A stretch of DNA of 64,000 bases from Pseudomonadota bacterium (lineage in GTDB: Bacteria > Pseudomonadota > Gammaproteobacteria > Pseudomonadales > Pseudohongiellaceae): NCBI GenBank assembly GCA_027623555.1, contig JAQBSZ010000004.1, positions 1 to 64,000 of the forward strand, written 5' to 3'. The notes beneath the pieces were generated by a model that ran no database searches, was not told where the DNA came from, and saw only the letters and a program-made list of their open reading frames with translations. The stretch's first letter is position 1; each line of letters begins with the position of its first letter. Positions 41,970-51,474 of this stretch are shown in pieces. The position numbers were made by a program, and so were the translations under genes.

Positions 41970-44156
41970 CTAAAAGGTCCCGGTTATTTTAAGAGACATC
42001 ACCAAACCACGAGTAGTACAGCGCTGCTCAATCTCCTCGAGTATGCCAGCAGACAGGCGCCCGACATAGCGAGTTCTATCGGCACATTGCTCAGGATTAC
42101 CAATATCGCGGGCATCCCAGCGCCAGCTGGTACCACGCGGACTTATCCATTCGGCAAACAGCGACAGCCCGGTTTCACCGTACAAGTTCAGGACATCGTC
42201 AATATCATAGATCTTGGTGTTGCCGTAAAAGCTTTCTCTTACACTGGCGCCCCAGTTCAGGCTCAAGCGTGGAATATCATGGCGAAAACTGAGACTCGCA
42301 CTACCACGACCATGATGTAGCATGCGCCGATCCTGACCGGTAAACGGATCGGTGATCTCGGAATCCTGCACACTGAGGCTTGTCGACACCAGCAGGTTGG
42401 GCATATTTATCATGCGCATCCTGATGCTGGAATTGAGTCTCAAGCCGTACATCTTGCCGTCGCCAATATTGCCATTGGCCGATTGCAGGTTGTCTTCAGA
42501 GAGAGTTACATCGAGGCGTTCGATCTTGTCCCGATGATCGTGATAGAAAATTTGACCATCGACAACTCCGATATCATTTGGCAGGCGATACTCTGCATTA
42601 AAGTTATAACTCCAATACCACTCCTGGCGTAATTCAGAATTTCCCGCCACCACGTTGGAATCTTCGTCATTGTTATCTGTGGATGCAACAAAATCGCTAA
42701 AGCGTAACTGCTCAACAACCTTCTCTATGGAGCCGCGCAACTGTATGGCAGGTGTCAGGTCGTAGCGGAAATCAACCTTCGGTTTCAAGAAATCGAAATC
42801 GCGCTTGTTTGACACATCCCCGGACTGGGTAATTTCTGACTGCTCGTACAGCAGCGTGCTTTCCAGCGACATACGAGAATTTAGAATCCAGTTGTGAATG
42901 ATGAAGGGCTCATAGCGAACCTCTTCCACCGTGGAATTTGCATTGGACACAGGCACTGGAACCAGTCCGCCGAAGTTTGGCGAAGGGATCCCATTGGGAT
43001 CAAGGACACCCAAGGCCAGATTTGAATTGAGGGTGGTAACAGCCCGCTCAATTCCAAATTCGATATCCTGCCCCGCAAAAATATCCCGCGTGTAAGAGCC
43101 TCGAATTATTTCTTCTTCAGTGACACTTCCAGACTCGAGGAACAGATTCTTTTCTTCCGACCCGTCAGAGAAAATATCGAATCGTTCTCTGGTCCTGTCA
43201 CGATTGTCCTGGTTAAGAACAAACAAGATCTTGAATCGATCGCCATTGTTGAAAAACGTTTCATAGTCGCCGCCGACTTCCCAGTTGTGCTGCTCTCCAG
43301 GAATATCGTCTCGCTGTAGTTTCAGGACATTGGGTACTACCTTTAGATCTGTAGTGCTGCGCCTGGTCTCGGTGGGGTCGTCATTGCGGGAGAATAGTGC
43401 ATTGAAGCGCGCACTGGCCCGGTCACTGAATTCATACCCCAGATTCGCCGTCAGGTCATAGCTGGTCTGTTCCGTGATGGTATCTTCAATTACTCGATCG
43501 TTGGGTGAAAAATTTCCGAGAATACTGTTTTCCTCAACCTCACTGTGGTTATAGCGTGGCTCGGCAACCGCGCTGAGTACGTAGTCGAATCCACCGATGC
43601 GATTCGAATAGGAAAGATTCGCCCCTGGCGCAATATCGCTGTCGCGATTGCGGTCGGCATTAATCTGATAAGACAGGCTCGAGTTGGAGAGTTCTTCAAA
43701 CAGCACGACATTAACAACCTGCCCGCTGCCGCGCACATCCAGTTCACCGGAAGTACCACGAATAATCTGGATATAATCCACCTGATCGGCGGTAATTCTG
43801 CTCAGTACTCCACTGGTTTGATTATTCTTGCCTGCAGTGCGCTTGCCATTGATGAGAATCTCGCTGGTACCGCTGCCGCTACCGAAACCACGACCACCGC
43901 CGCCACCACCACCACCACGAAATCCACCACTGCCACCAAATCCACCACTGCTGCTGGGACCACCACCGGTGGTGGAGCCAACTCCAGGAATACGATCCAG
44001 CATGTCCTTGGCATTTACCGGGGCATACTCAGCGAAATAGCTGGCCGGATAAGTAACTGTCGCTTCATCTTCGGCGATCTGGGCATTAAGCTGGCTGGAG
44101 AAGGAAGCTGACAAGAACAGGCAAAAGGTTACTAGGGAGTGCTTATAAGACTTCAA
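41970..44156 (-). CDS. TonB-dependent outer-membrane receptor with glycine-rich plug insert
   Basis: A 728-residue protein from a TTG at 44156, chosen because GGAG lies six bases upstream and a signal peptide follows at once (KSYKHSLVTFCLFLSASF, cleavage near LNA-QI). Residues 45-150 form a plug domain: NAKDMLDRIPGV, then a stretch of about 40 residues made almost only of Gly, Ser and Phe (about 58-97), then SEILINGKRTAGKN and DYIQIIRGTSGELDVRGSG. The remainder is a beta barrel with alternating strands ending in the aromatic residue Phe (SLKITGTF), as needed for barrel assembly. It should take up a ligand such as a carbohydrate or metal complex using TonB energy. The ligand is unknown. Confidence 0.88.
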   Translation of the reverse strand: MKSYKHSLVTFCLFLSASFSSQLNAQIAEDEATVTYPASYFAEYAPVNAKDMLDRIPGVGSTTGGGPSSSGGFGGSGGFRGGGGGGGGRGFGSGSGTSEILINGKRTAGKNNQTSGVLSRITADQVDYIQIIRGTSGELDVRGSGQVVNVVLFEELSNSSLSYQINADRNRDSDIAPGANLSYSNRIGGFDYVLSAVAEPRYNHSEVEENSILGNFSPNDRVIEDTITEQTSYDLTANLGYEFSDRASARFNALFSRNDDPTETRRSTTDLKVVPNVLKLQRDDIPGEQHNWEVGGDYETFFNNGDRFKILFVLNQDNRDRTRERFDIFSDGSEEKNLFLESGSVTEEEIIRGSYTRDIFAGQDIEFGIERAVTTLNSNLALGVLDPNGIPSPNFGGLVPVPVSNANSTVEEVRYEPFIIHNWILNSRMSLESTLLYEQSEITQSGDVSNKRDFDFLKPKVDFRYDLTPAIQLRGSIEKVVEQLRFSDFVASTDNNDEDSNVVAGNSELRQEWYWSYNFNAEYRLPNDIGVVDGQIFYHDHRDKIERLDVTLSEDNLQSANGNIGDGKMYGLRLNSSIRMRMINMPNLLVSTSLSVQDSEITDPFTGQDRRMLHHGRGSASLSFRHDIPRLSLNWGASVRESFYGNTKIYDIDDVLNLYGETGLSLFAEWISPRGTSWRWDARDIGNPEQCADRTRYVGRLSAGILEEIEQRCTTRGLVMSLKITGTF

Positions 44157-44388
44157 TTCTTGCTCCAATTGGGCTGTGATTACTGATATCAGCCGTGCCT
44201 GGATTGCTCGGCACGATGGTAGGATGGAATATGACCACAAAGCCCGGGATTGCACCAGAAGTTGTCATAATTCGTTACAAGTTGACACCGCCATGGCTGT
44301 CCTGTACTTCGCACCATCGCCCACTATAATGTGACGACGAACTATGCGGCATGCCCCACTATTTAACGACCAATTCCGGAGAAGGATT

Positions 44389-45564
44389 ATGCCCCGCCTG
44401 CTAATTTTGTGTAGCATTCTATTCAGCCTATCTGGAATCGAAATCCTGGCTCAGTCTGATAGCGGTCGTCCCCGCGCCAGAGACATCGGCCTGGTGGTCG
44501 GCATTTTTACACCGGGAGAACATAACGCGATTACCGACGTCGCCGGAGTACGAGTCGGTCACGCGACTAAAATAGCAGGTGACGATATCCGCACTGGTGT
44601 CACCGCCATCATTCCCGCGCCAGGCAATCTCTATACCCACCCGATCCCGGCATGGATTCATGTAGGCAACGGCTATGGCAAGTTGATCGGAGAAACCCAG
44701 GTGCGGGAATTCGGTGAGATCGAAACCCCGATTCTACTAACGTGCACGCTGTGCGTCTGGAGTGCCGCCAATGCCTTAAAGGAATGGATCTATGAACAAC
44801 CTGGCATGGGAGAGCACACAGTCAATCCCATCGTGGGTGAGACGAACGATTCCCAAGTCAATAATATGTGGGCCGATCCGATTCAGCACTTTGAGGTATT
44901 CGCTGCACTTAACAGTGCCAGCGCTGGACCGGTGGCAGAAGGCAGCGTCGGTGCTGGCACTGGCACCCAGGCATTCGGCTGGAAAGGTGGTATCGGCACC
45001 AGTTCGCGAGTGCTGCCCGAAGCGCTGGGTGGTTACACCATCGGTGTGCTGGTGCAGACCAACTACGGTGGCATCATGACCATTAACGGTGCTCCGGTCG
45101 GACGGGAATTGGGCACCTATTCATTTCGGCAGCAATTGCAGGCACCCGGTGATGGAGACCGTGAAGACGGATCCATCATGATTGTTGTCGCCACCGATGC
45201 GCCGCTTGATGCTCGTGGTCTGGACCGGTTGGGCTTGCGTGCCATCATGGGACTGGGGCGAACCGGGTCCTTCGCCAGTAATGGATCCGGTGACTATGTC
45301 ATCGCCTTCTCAACCAATGCGGCTGTGCGCAAACCCAGAACCAGCAGTACGCCGGTGGCAACCGAAGTATTGGTAAACGCCGCCATGTCTCCGCTGTTCG
45401 CCGCCACTGCCGAGGCTACCGAAGAGGCCATCTACAATGCGATCTTCAAAGCCACTACCGTTTCCAGTTCCAGAGGTGAGCTAGAGGCGGTACCGATGGA
45501 TACTCTTACTCGCATACTTGAGCAGTATGAGGTACTTAACTGGGATATGCGCCTACCGAAGTGA
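44389..45564 (+). CDS. exported P1-family aminopeptidase (DmpA-like)
   Basis: A 391-residue protein; the ATG at 44389 has GGAGAAGG upstream and leads into a signal peptide (cleavage near ILA-QS). Family S58/P1 landmarks: NAITDVAGVRVGHAT (near residue 44), PIPAWIHVGNGYGKLIG (near 84), NNMWADPIQH, GGIGTSSRVLP (near 205) and EDGSIMIVVATDAPLDARGL (near 260), where the Gly-Ser bond is the self-cleavage site and the Ser becomes the nucleophile. These enzymes release N-terminal amino acids or act on beta-aminoacyl and D-aminoacyl substrates. Most relatives are cytoplasmic; the signal peptide here places it in the periplasm. Confidence 0.92.
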   Translation: MPRLLILCSILFSLSGIEILAQSDSGRPRARDIGLVVGIFTPGEHNAITDVAGVRVGHATKIAGDDIRTGVTAIIPAPGNLYTHPIPAWIHVGNGYGKLIGETQVREFGEIETPILLTCTLCVWSAANALKEWIYEQPGMGEHTVNPIVGETNDSQVNNMWADPIQHFEVFAALNSASAGPVAEGSVGAGTGTQAFGWKGGIGTSSRVLPEALGGYTIGVLVQTNYGGIMTINGAPVGRELGTYSFRQQLQAPGDGDREDGSIMIVVATDAPLDARGLDRLGLRAIMGLGRTGSFASNGSGDYVIAFSTNAAVRKPRTSSTPVATEVLVNAAMSPLFAATAEATEEAIYNAIFKATTVSSSRGELEAVPMDTLTRILEQYEVLNWDMRLPK

Positions 45565-45701
45565 AGGAAACGAAGTCAGCAAAAATTTCGTAAGTTTGAG
45601 TAATAGGCAACCAAAAGAACTCAGTCCTGTTCAATCCTGGGCATTTTTTTACCCTGACCTCGTTTCACACGAGCAGCAGAATCAAGATAGCAGAATCAGG
45701 C

Positions 45702-46196
45702 TCAACTGCCGTTTGCTTCGTTGGCCACTTGCCCTGCATGAAAGACCGTGTACACATAGATGGGAATATCGAGATCACCAAGCTGAGATTGAATCAAAGG
45801 TTTGACTGCATCCCAATCGAGCCCACCAACTCCAGTTGCTAATCTTGGCAGGGCAACGGAGCCGAATCCTTCTTTGGTAATTATTTTCTTGAGTGCCCTG
45901 AGTGCATGATTAACATTCGACTCGGTAGCCTTGCCCGGTTTGTTCGCGCCTTCATAACCACCGTCCTGGGTTAGCAGATTTACAATGCGCACTCCACCGG
46001 CACCTCCCCACAACCAGGCAGCGCCGGGTTTTGGATGCTGCTGGTGACACCAGTGATGAAAATCCTTGTGCATCGCCGGGTAACGCTCGTGTAGTGACAG
46101 CGCCAATCCCTGGTTCATGGGATCATTTGCTGCTATGCCATGAGCGATCACTTCTGCCTTGCTTAGTAAAATATCTCCCTCAACTTCGTGGATCAT
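45702..46196 (-). CDS. stand-alone macro domain protein
   Basis: A 164-residue protein made of one macro domain, with AAGGAG six bases before the ATG. Landmarks: EVEGDILLSKAEVIAHGIA at the start, ANDPMNQGLALSLHERYP (near 24-42), VRIVNLLTQDGGYEG and the ligand loop ALPRLATGVGGLDWDAV (near 113-130). Macro domains bind ADP-ribose or its derivatives, and some remove ADP-ribose from proteins, DNA or RNA. The Met-Asn-Gln-Gly loop resembles the TARG1/DarG-type hydrolases, but no toxin gene is beside it. Specificity is unknown. Confidence 0.9.
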   Translation of the reverse strand: MIHEVEGDILLSKAEVIAHGIAANDPMNQGLALSLHERYPAMHKDFHHWCHQQHPKPGAAWLWGGAGGVRIVNLLTQDGGYEGANKPGKATESNVNHALRALKKIITKEGFGSVALPRLATGVGGLDWDAVKPLIQSQLGDLDIPIYVYTVFHAGQVANEANGS

Positions 46197-46456
46197 GCAG
46201 GTCTCCTTGTTGGACAGGTCAGATTCAGGTGGTAATGTCGTTAACTGCTAGCATGGTAAGGGATCCAGACCAGATTGAACTTGATCAGGCGCAAGAAATT
46301 CAATGAGTTACGCCCACTGCCGGGGTGGCAGTACTACTCTCCACCAGGCGAGATCCTGCTGAGACAAAGTGTCACATCTACACTTATTGGGGTCCGGCCC
46401 AACCATGCTATGCTTCTGGAAGCTCTTTATGGGCGACGAAAATTGAGGACTGCATT

Positions 46457-48457
46457 ATGAAAAGACCAATCTCCGGTACCCTCGCTGCCCTGCTGTTTCT
46501 GCTACCTCTTGCGGTGTCAGCGCAGGACTCCATTGAGTGGACCACGCTGGGTGGCGATTACGCACATACCCGTTATACGCCAGCCGCCGAAATCACCGCG
46601 GACAATTTCAATGATCTGGAAGTCGCCTGGGAATGGGACGGTGCTACGTTTCAGGGATACAGCGGACGCTCGACGCCCAGTTACATAGACGGCAAATTGT
46701 TCACGGTTTCCGGGGCACGCCGTCATGTGGTTGCTATCGACCCCAAGACCGGAGAGACCATCTGGTCATTTCGACTTCCCACCACGGGCCGCTGGGAATA
46801 CTCCATGCGTGCTTCCTATGGGAAGGGCGTAACTTACTCAGAGATCGACGGCAAAGGTGTCGTGTTCGTATCAACTCCGGGATTCTTCCTGGTCGCGCTG
46901 GATGCCGACACGGGTACTCCCATTGAAAATTGGGGCACGCCAGTTCCTATAAAAGGATTTCCGCAAACTGGCGTGGTGGATATGCTGGCAAATCTCGGGC
47001 ACCCCTATGACCCCTATGAAGGCATCCCGTTGGAAACCGGGTACATCACTACGTCTTCACCCCCCCTGGTAGTCAATGACACCATCGTTGTCGGTAACTC
47101 GGCAGAACAGGGTTACCTGCAAGCCAGGGTCGAAAACGTGCCAGGTGACATTCTTGCCTATGATAAAAACACCGGCGCCTTGAAATGGAAATTCAATGTA
47201 CTTCCCCGCCCTGGTGAATACGGTCACGAGACCTGGGAGAATGACGCCTGGCAGTGGACTGGTGACATTTCTTCCTGGGCACCATTGTCAGCCGACCCTG
47301 CACAAAACCTGGTGTATGTTCCAACTAATGGAGCCACCATCGATTACTATGGCGGCTTTCGACCCGGTGACAACCTGTTTGGTACCAGCCTGATCGCCCT
47401 GGACACCGAAACCGGCGAGCGACGCTGGCATTTCCAGATGGTCAAACATGACATCTGGAATTACGACACGCCAACCGCACCGATACTGCTCGATCTCAAT
47501 GTACCAGGACAGGGGCCGATTCCTGCCGTGGCCCAGGTTACCAAGCAGGGCTATGTGTATACATTTAATCGCTACACCGGCGAACCGGTCTGGCCGATGG
47601 AGTATCGCGAAGTCCCCGCCTCCATAGTGCCCGGCGAGAAACTGGCCACGACTCAGCCCTTCCCCACCCGGCCAGCACCTTTTGAGATGCAGGGCATCGG
47701 TATCGACGACCTGGTGGACTTCACGCCGGAACTGCGACAGGAAGCCCTGGCTGTGATGGCTGATTTTGAAATGGGACCGCTGTTTAATCCTCCACTGCAT
47801 GCTGAAAATCCCCGTGGCAAAATTGGCGCGATGATGTGTCCTGGCGGTGCGGGTGGTGCCAACATCTATGGTCCGCCGGTTGCCGATCCCACCAGCAATA
47901 TTCTCTATGTAACTTCCATGAATAGTTGCGAGAGTCTGCGGGTAATATCCGGTGAAGAAGCCGATGCACGCATTCCTGAACCAACCGGTACTACCTTCGC
48001 GCAGTACGCCAATGATCGTGGTGGACGCCGCCCACGCATGCCATCGGGCATTCCCTATGTGAAACCTCCCTACAGCCGCATCACCGCTATCGACATGGAC
48101 ACAGGCGAACATGTGTGGATGATTCCAAGCGGTGAAACTCCCGACCGTATTCGCAATAATCCGGCGCTGGCGGGGATTGATATTAGCGATACCGGGACAG
48201 GAAATATCGTCACCATGGTTGTGACGGCGAATCTGCTGATCTACTCCGATGTGGATAGCGATGGAGAAACTGCCCTGCTGTACGCCATCGACAAGGCCAC
48301 CGGCAAAGAAGTTGGCAGGATTGAGGTGCCAGCCCAGAGTCGTTATGGCATGAGTTCGTGGGTGCACGATGGTCACCAGTACATCATGCTGCAAACTGGT
48401 TCCAAACTCACTGCAATGGCATTGCCCGGCGCAGCGGTAGAGAGCGCCGCACACTAG
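46457..48457 (+). CDS. exported PQQ dehydrogenase, glucose-dehydrogenase-like (A)
   Basis: A 666-residue protein starting at the ATG at 46457 (GAGGA upstream) with a signal peptide (cleavage near VSA-QD). It follows the pattern of soluble domains of membrane glucose dehydrogenase: WTTLGGDYAHTRYTPAAEI, VVAIDPKTGETIWSFR, GNSAEQGYLQARVENVPGDILAYDKNTG, WHFQMVKHDIWNYDTP (active-site region) and QGYVYTFNRYTGEPVWPMEYREVP. No transmembrane part or heme is attached. It should oxidise an alcohol or sugar in the periplasm. It heads a four-gene operon that includes a second dehydrogenase of the same family. Confidence 0.92.
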   Translation: MKRPISGTLAALLFLLPLAVSAQDSIEWTTLGGDYAHTRYTPAAEITADNFNDLEVAWEWDGATFQGYSGRSTPSYIDGKLFTVSGARRHVVAIDPKTGETIWSFRLPTTGRWEYSMRASYGKGVTYSEIDGKGVVFVSTPGFFLVALDADTGTPIENWGTPVPIKGFPQTGVVDMLANLGHPYDPYEGIPLETGYITTSSPPLVVNDTIVVGNSAEQGYLQARVENVPGDILAYDKNTGALKWKFNVLPRPGEYGHETWENDAWQWTGDISSWAPLSADPAQNLVYVPTNGATIDYYGGFRPGDNLFGTSLIALDTETGERRWHFQMVKHDIWNYDTPTAPILLDLNVPGQGPIPAVAQVTKQGYVYTFNRYTGEPVWPMEYREVPASIVPGEKLATTQPFPTRPAPFEMQGIGIDDLVDFTPELRQEALAVMADFEMGPLFNPPLHAENPRGKIGAMMCPGGAGGANIYGPPVADPTSNILYVTSMNSCESLRVISGEEADARIPEPTGTTFAQYANDRGGRRPRMPSGIPYVKPPYSRITAIDMDTGEHVWMIPSGETPDRIRNNPALAGIDISDTGTGNIVTMVVTANLLIYSDVDSDGETALLYAIDKATGKEVGRIEVPAQSRYGMSSWVHDGHQYIMLQTGSKLTAMALPGAAVESAAH

Positions 48458-48553
48458 GCGGGCTCACAGTAGTATCCGGTCAGGCGCTGACTGTTAATGC
48501 AGTCGGTGCCTGGTTAGCTGTAAACTCCAACAATAAAACCAGGGAGTATTGCA

Positions 48554-49447
48554 ATGCTCAAGTCCATCTCGCTTTTCCTGCTAGTCCTGCTTGTTCCTCT
48601 CACACCAGCTACTGCCCAGCTTTCCGACACCGCATCCTGGTCGGCCACGGTGCAGAATGATTTTCGAGTCATTCCCGATATCACCTACCACCGGGCTAAC
48701 GGCGTTGAACTGAAGGTCGATGTCTACCAGCCGCGCACCAGCGACGGTCCGGTTCCGACCTTTATCTACTATCATGGCGGCGGCTGGGTCGGCGGCTCCA
48801 AGGAAGGCAATGTGTTAAGACTGCTGCCCTACCTGGAACAGGGTTGGGCAGCGGTGAACGTGCAGTACCGCCTGGGCGATGTCTCACTGGCGCCGGCAGC
48901 AGTGGAAGACAGCCTCTGTGCGCTGCGCTGGGTAGCGCGCAATGCCGAGCAGTACGGCTTCGATACACGCCGTCTGGTAGTCTCGGGAAACTCCGCTGGC
49001 GGCCACCTGGCCCTGACCACCGGCATGATTCCCTCCGATGCCGGCCTGGACCGACAATGCCTCGGTAGTGAAACACCCCAGGTGGCTGCCATCGTGAACT
49101 GGTATGGCATCACCGACGTGGGCGATCTGTTAGGCGGAGTTAACGAAAAGAGCTATGCCGTGCGCTGGCTCGGTGCGCAACCGGATATGCTGGATATCGC
49201 CCATCGTGTCTCTCCACTGAACTATGTGCACTCCGACCTGCCACCTACAATTACCATTCACGGTGATGCCGATCCGACTGTGCCCTACGACCATGCCATA
49301 CAATTACATCGCTTGCTGGATCGCGCGGAAGTAACAAACGAATTGGTGACCGTTCCAGGTGGCGGGCATGGTGGCTTCCCCGCCAATGAGATGCTGCGTA
49401 TCTATGATTCGATATTCAGCTTCCTCCAGGCCAATGTGCCAGACTGA
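48554..49447 (+). CDS. exported alpha/beta hydrolase (HSL/BD-FAE-like esterase)
   Basis: A 297-residue esterase with GGGAG before the ATG and a signal peptide (cleavage near ATA-QL). Triad and oxyanion elements are all visible: IYYHGGGWVGG (near residue 75), VSGNSAGGHLAL (nucleophile Ser, near 147), IHGDADPTVPYDHA (Asp, near 237) and PGGGHGGFP (His, near 274). It should hydrolyse short ester or acyl groups in the periplasm, perhaps releasing the alcohol or sugar used by the dehydrogenases on either side (inference). Gaps to its neighbours are 97 and 27 bases. Confidence 0.93.
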   Translation: MLKSISLFLLVLLVPLTPATAQLSDTASWSATVQNDFRVIPDITYHRANGVELKVDVYQPRTSDGPVPTFIYYHGGGWVGGSKEGNVLRLLPYLEQGWAAVNVQYRLGDVSLAPAAVEDSLCALRWVARNAEQYGFDTRRLVVSGNSAGGHLALTTGMIPSDAGLDRQCLGSETPQVAAIVNWYGITDVGDLLGGVNEKSYAVRWLGAQPDMLDIAHRVSPLNYVHSDLPPTITIHGDADPTVPYDHAIQLHRLLDRAEVTNELVTVPGGGHGGFPANEMLRIYDSIFSFLQANVPD

Positions 49448-49473
49448 ATTCAACCAAGAAATCGAGACTCACC

Positions 49474-51444
49474 ATGACCAGGCAATTTATACTTCTATTA
49501 ACAGGCGGCCTATTGTCAGTCCTGCTTGGCTGCACCGAGCAAAGTATTACGGCGGCTGCCCCCGGTGTTGGCGAATGGCATCATCATGGGGGTGATCATT
49601 TTTCGTCCAAATATGCCGCTCTCGACCAGATCGATGCCGGCAACTTCGAGCGGCTGGAAGTAGCCTGGCGCTGGGCTTCAGCAGACAGCCGCATACCCGC
49701 AGAATTCCTCTATCCTACCGGCGATTATCGAGCCACTCCATTGTTGGTCAATGGGGTCATGTACACCGCAACCAATCATAGCCAGGTGGTAGCGCTGGAT
49801 CCCACCACAGGAGAAGAGTTATGGGTGTTCGATCCGGAGAGTTACAAACTCGGCCCACCGAATTTTTCACCGATCCAGACCCGCGGGATTGAATATTGGA
49901 CCGACGGTGAAGTCGAACGAATCTTCATTGCCACGCTCGGGAAACAGCTCGTGTCTATCGACATCGCAACCGGTCAGCCGGATCCTGAATTCGGCGACAA
50001 TGGTTTCGTCGATCTGACCCAGAACCTGGGTCGGCTCGAGTTTGAAATGCGCAACATCACCCACGGCGCTCCACCTATCGCGGTCGGCAATACCGTCATC
50101 GTTGGCTCGAAGATCTACGACTACATCATGAGTAATCGCAGTCCTCCCGGCCACGTACGCGCCTACGATGCCCGCACCGGTGAGTTCAAGTGGCGCTTTA
50201 ATACCATTCCCCAACCCGGCGAAGAATTCAACGAGACCTGGGAAGACGACTCCTGGCAATCCGCCGGCAACACCAATGTCTGGTCCTACATGGCAGCGGA
50301 TGATGAACTGGGGTTGGTGTACCTGCCGACCTCAACTCCTACGAACGATTACTGGGGTGGCAAACGCCTGGGAGAGAATGTCTATGCCGAGAGCATCATC
50401 TGCCTCGATGCCGAAACCGGCGAGCGAGTCTGGCATTTTCAGACGGTGCATCACGGGTTGTGGGATTACGATATTGCCTCGGCGCCAAACCTGATCGACA
50501 TCGTCGTCGACGGCGAACCGATCAAGGCGATTGCCCAGGTCTCAAAAACCGGTTTCACCTACGTATTCAACCGAGTGACCGGCGAACCGGTCTGGCCCAT
50601 TGAGGAACGTGAAGTGCCAGCGAGTACCGTACCCGGTGAACGTGCCAATCCGACCCAGCCATTTCCTACCTGGCCTCTGCCCTTTGAGCGCATCGGTGTC
50701 ACCGAAGATGACCTGATTGATTTCACACCTGAGATCAAGACCGAGGCGCTGGAGCTCGCCAGTCGCTTCGTGCTGGGTGACATATTCACACCACCCATCG
50801 TGCGGGGTCAGGATGGCAAGACGGCGACCTTCGTCGTACCCGGTGCCGGCGGTGGAGCGAATTTCCCGGGTGCGTCCATGGATCCGGAGACTCAAATACT
50901 GTACGTGCAGTCGGTCACCCGACCCATGGGCATGTCGCTGGTCGTGCCTCCCAACGGGACTTCGGACTGGCCCTATGTGATTCAGTACGACCGCTCCGTA
51001 GGCCCGCGCGGCCTGCCATTATTGAAGCCGCCGTATCGCCGCATTACGGCAATCGATCTGAACACCGGAGAACATGTCTGGCAGATTCCCTTCGGCAAGG
51101 GTCCAACTGAACATCCCGAGATCGCCCATCTGAACCTCGGACCGCTGGGCAGCGTGTTTAACGACGTGGTTGCCGAAGGTGGTATCCTGATCACGCGGTC
51201 GCTATTGATCTCGTACCTGGCGGCCAAAGATGAGATCGGCCCGGAAGAGACCGGATCGATCCTGGTTGCCCACGATAAGGCTAGCGGCGAATTGATCGGA
51301 GAGATCAATGTCGACCAGCGCCTGCATGGCCCAATCATGAGTTACCTGGCGAATAACAAGCAGTACATAGCGATCGCCGGTGGCGGTCGAGCAAATGATT
51401 CCGAGCTACTGGTATTTGCCCTGCCGGACAGTTCCGGCAATTAA
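49474..51444 (+). CDS. PQQ dehydrogenase lipoprotein (B)
   Basis: A 656-residue protein with a lipoprotein signal, lipobox VLLGC (Cys near 19), so it is probably anchored at the membrane. The mature part starts with GEWHHHGGDHFSSKYAALDQID and follows the same blade pattern as the protein two genes upstream: VVALDPTTGEELWVFDPE, GNTVIVGSKIYDY, CLDAETGERVWHFQTVHHGLWDYDIA (active-site region), KTGFTYVFNRVTGEPVWPIEEREVPAS and ITAIDLNTGEHVWQIPFG. The two paralogues differ in anchoring (lipoprotein against soluble) and probably in substrate. PQQ and a divalent metal are the expected cofactors. Confidence 0.92.
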   Translation: MTRQFILLLTGGLLSVLLGCTEQSITAAAPGVGEWHHHGGDHFSSKYAALDQIDAGNFERLEVAWRWASADSRIPAEFLYPTGDYRATPLLVNGVMYTATNHSQVVALDPTTGEELWVFDPESYKLGPPNFSPIQTRGIEYWTDGEVERIFIATLGKQLVSIDIATGQPDPEFGDNGFVDLTQNLGRLEFEMRNITHGAPPIAVGNTVIVGSKIYDYIMSNRSPPGHVRAYDARTGEFKWRFNTIPQPGEEFNETWEDDSWQSAGNTNVWSYMAADDELGLVYLPTSTPTNDYWGGKRLGENVYAESIICLDAETGERVWHFQTVHHGLWDYDIASAPNLIDIVVDGEPIKAIAQVSKTGFTYVFNRVTGEPVWPIEEREVPASTVPGERANPTQPFPTWPLPFERIGVTEDDLIDFTPEIKTEALELASRFVLGDIFTPPIVRGQDGKTATFVVPGAGGGANFPGASMDPETQILYVQSVTRPMGMSLVVPPNGTSDWPYVIQYDRSVGPRGLPLLKPPYRRITAIDLNTGEHVWQIPFGKGPTEHPEIAHLNLGPLGSVFNDVVAEGGILITRSLLISYLAAKDEIGPEETGSILVAHDKASGELIGEINVDQRLHGPIMSYLANNKQYIAIAGGGRANDSELLVFALPDSSGN

Positions 51445-51474
51445 CAGACTTCAGCGACGCTGCATGGAGAAACT

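Noticed and set aside
45702..46196. DarTG toxin-antitoxin system
   Set aside because: Only a macro domain is present. No DarT-like ADP-ribosyltransferase gene lies on either side.
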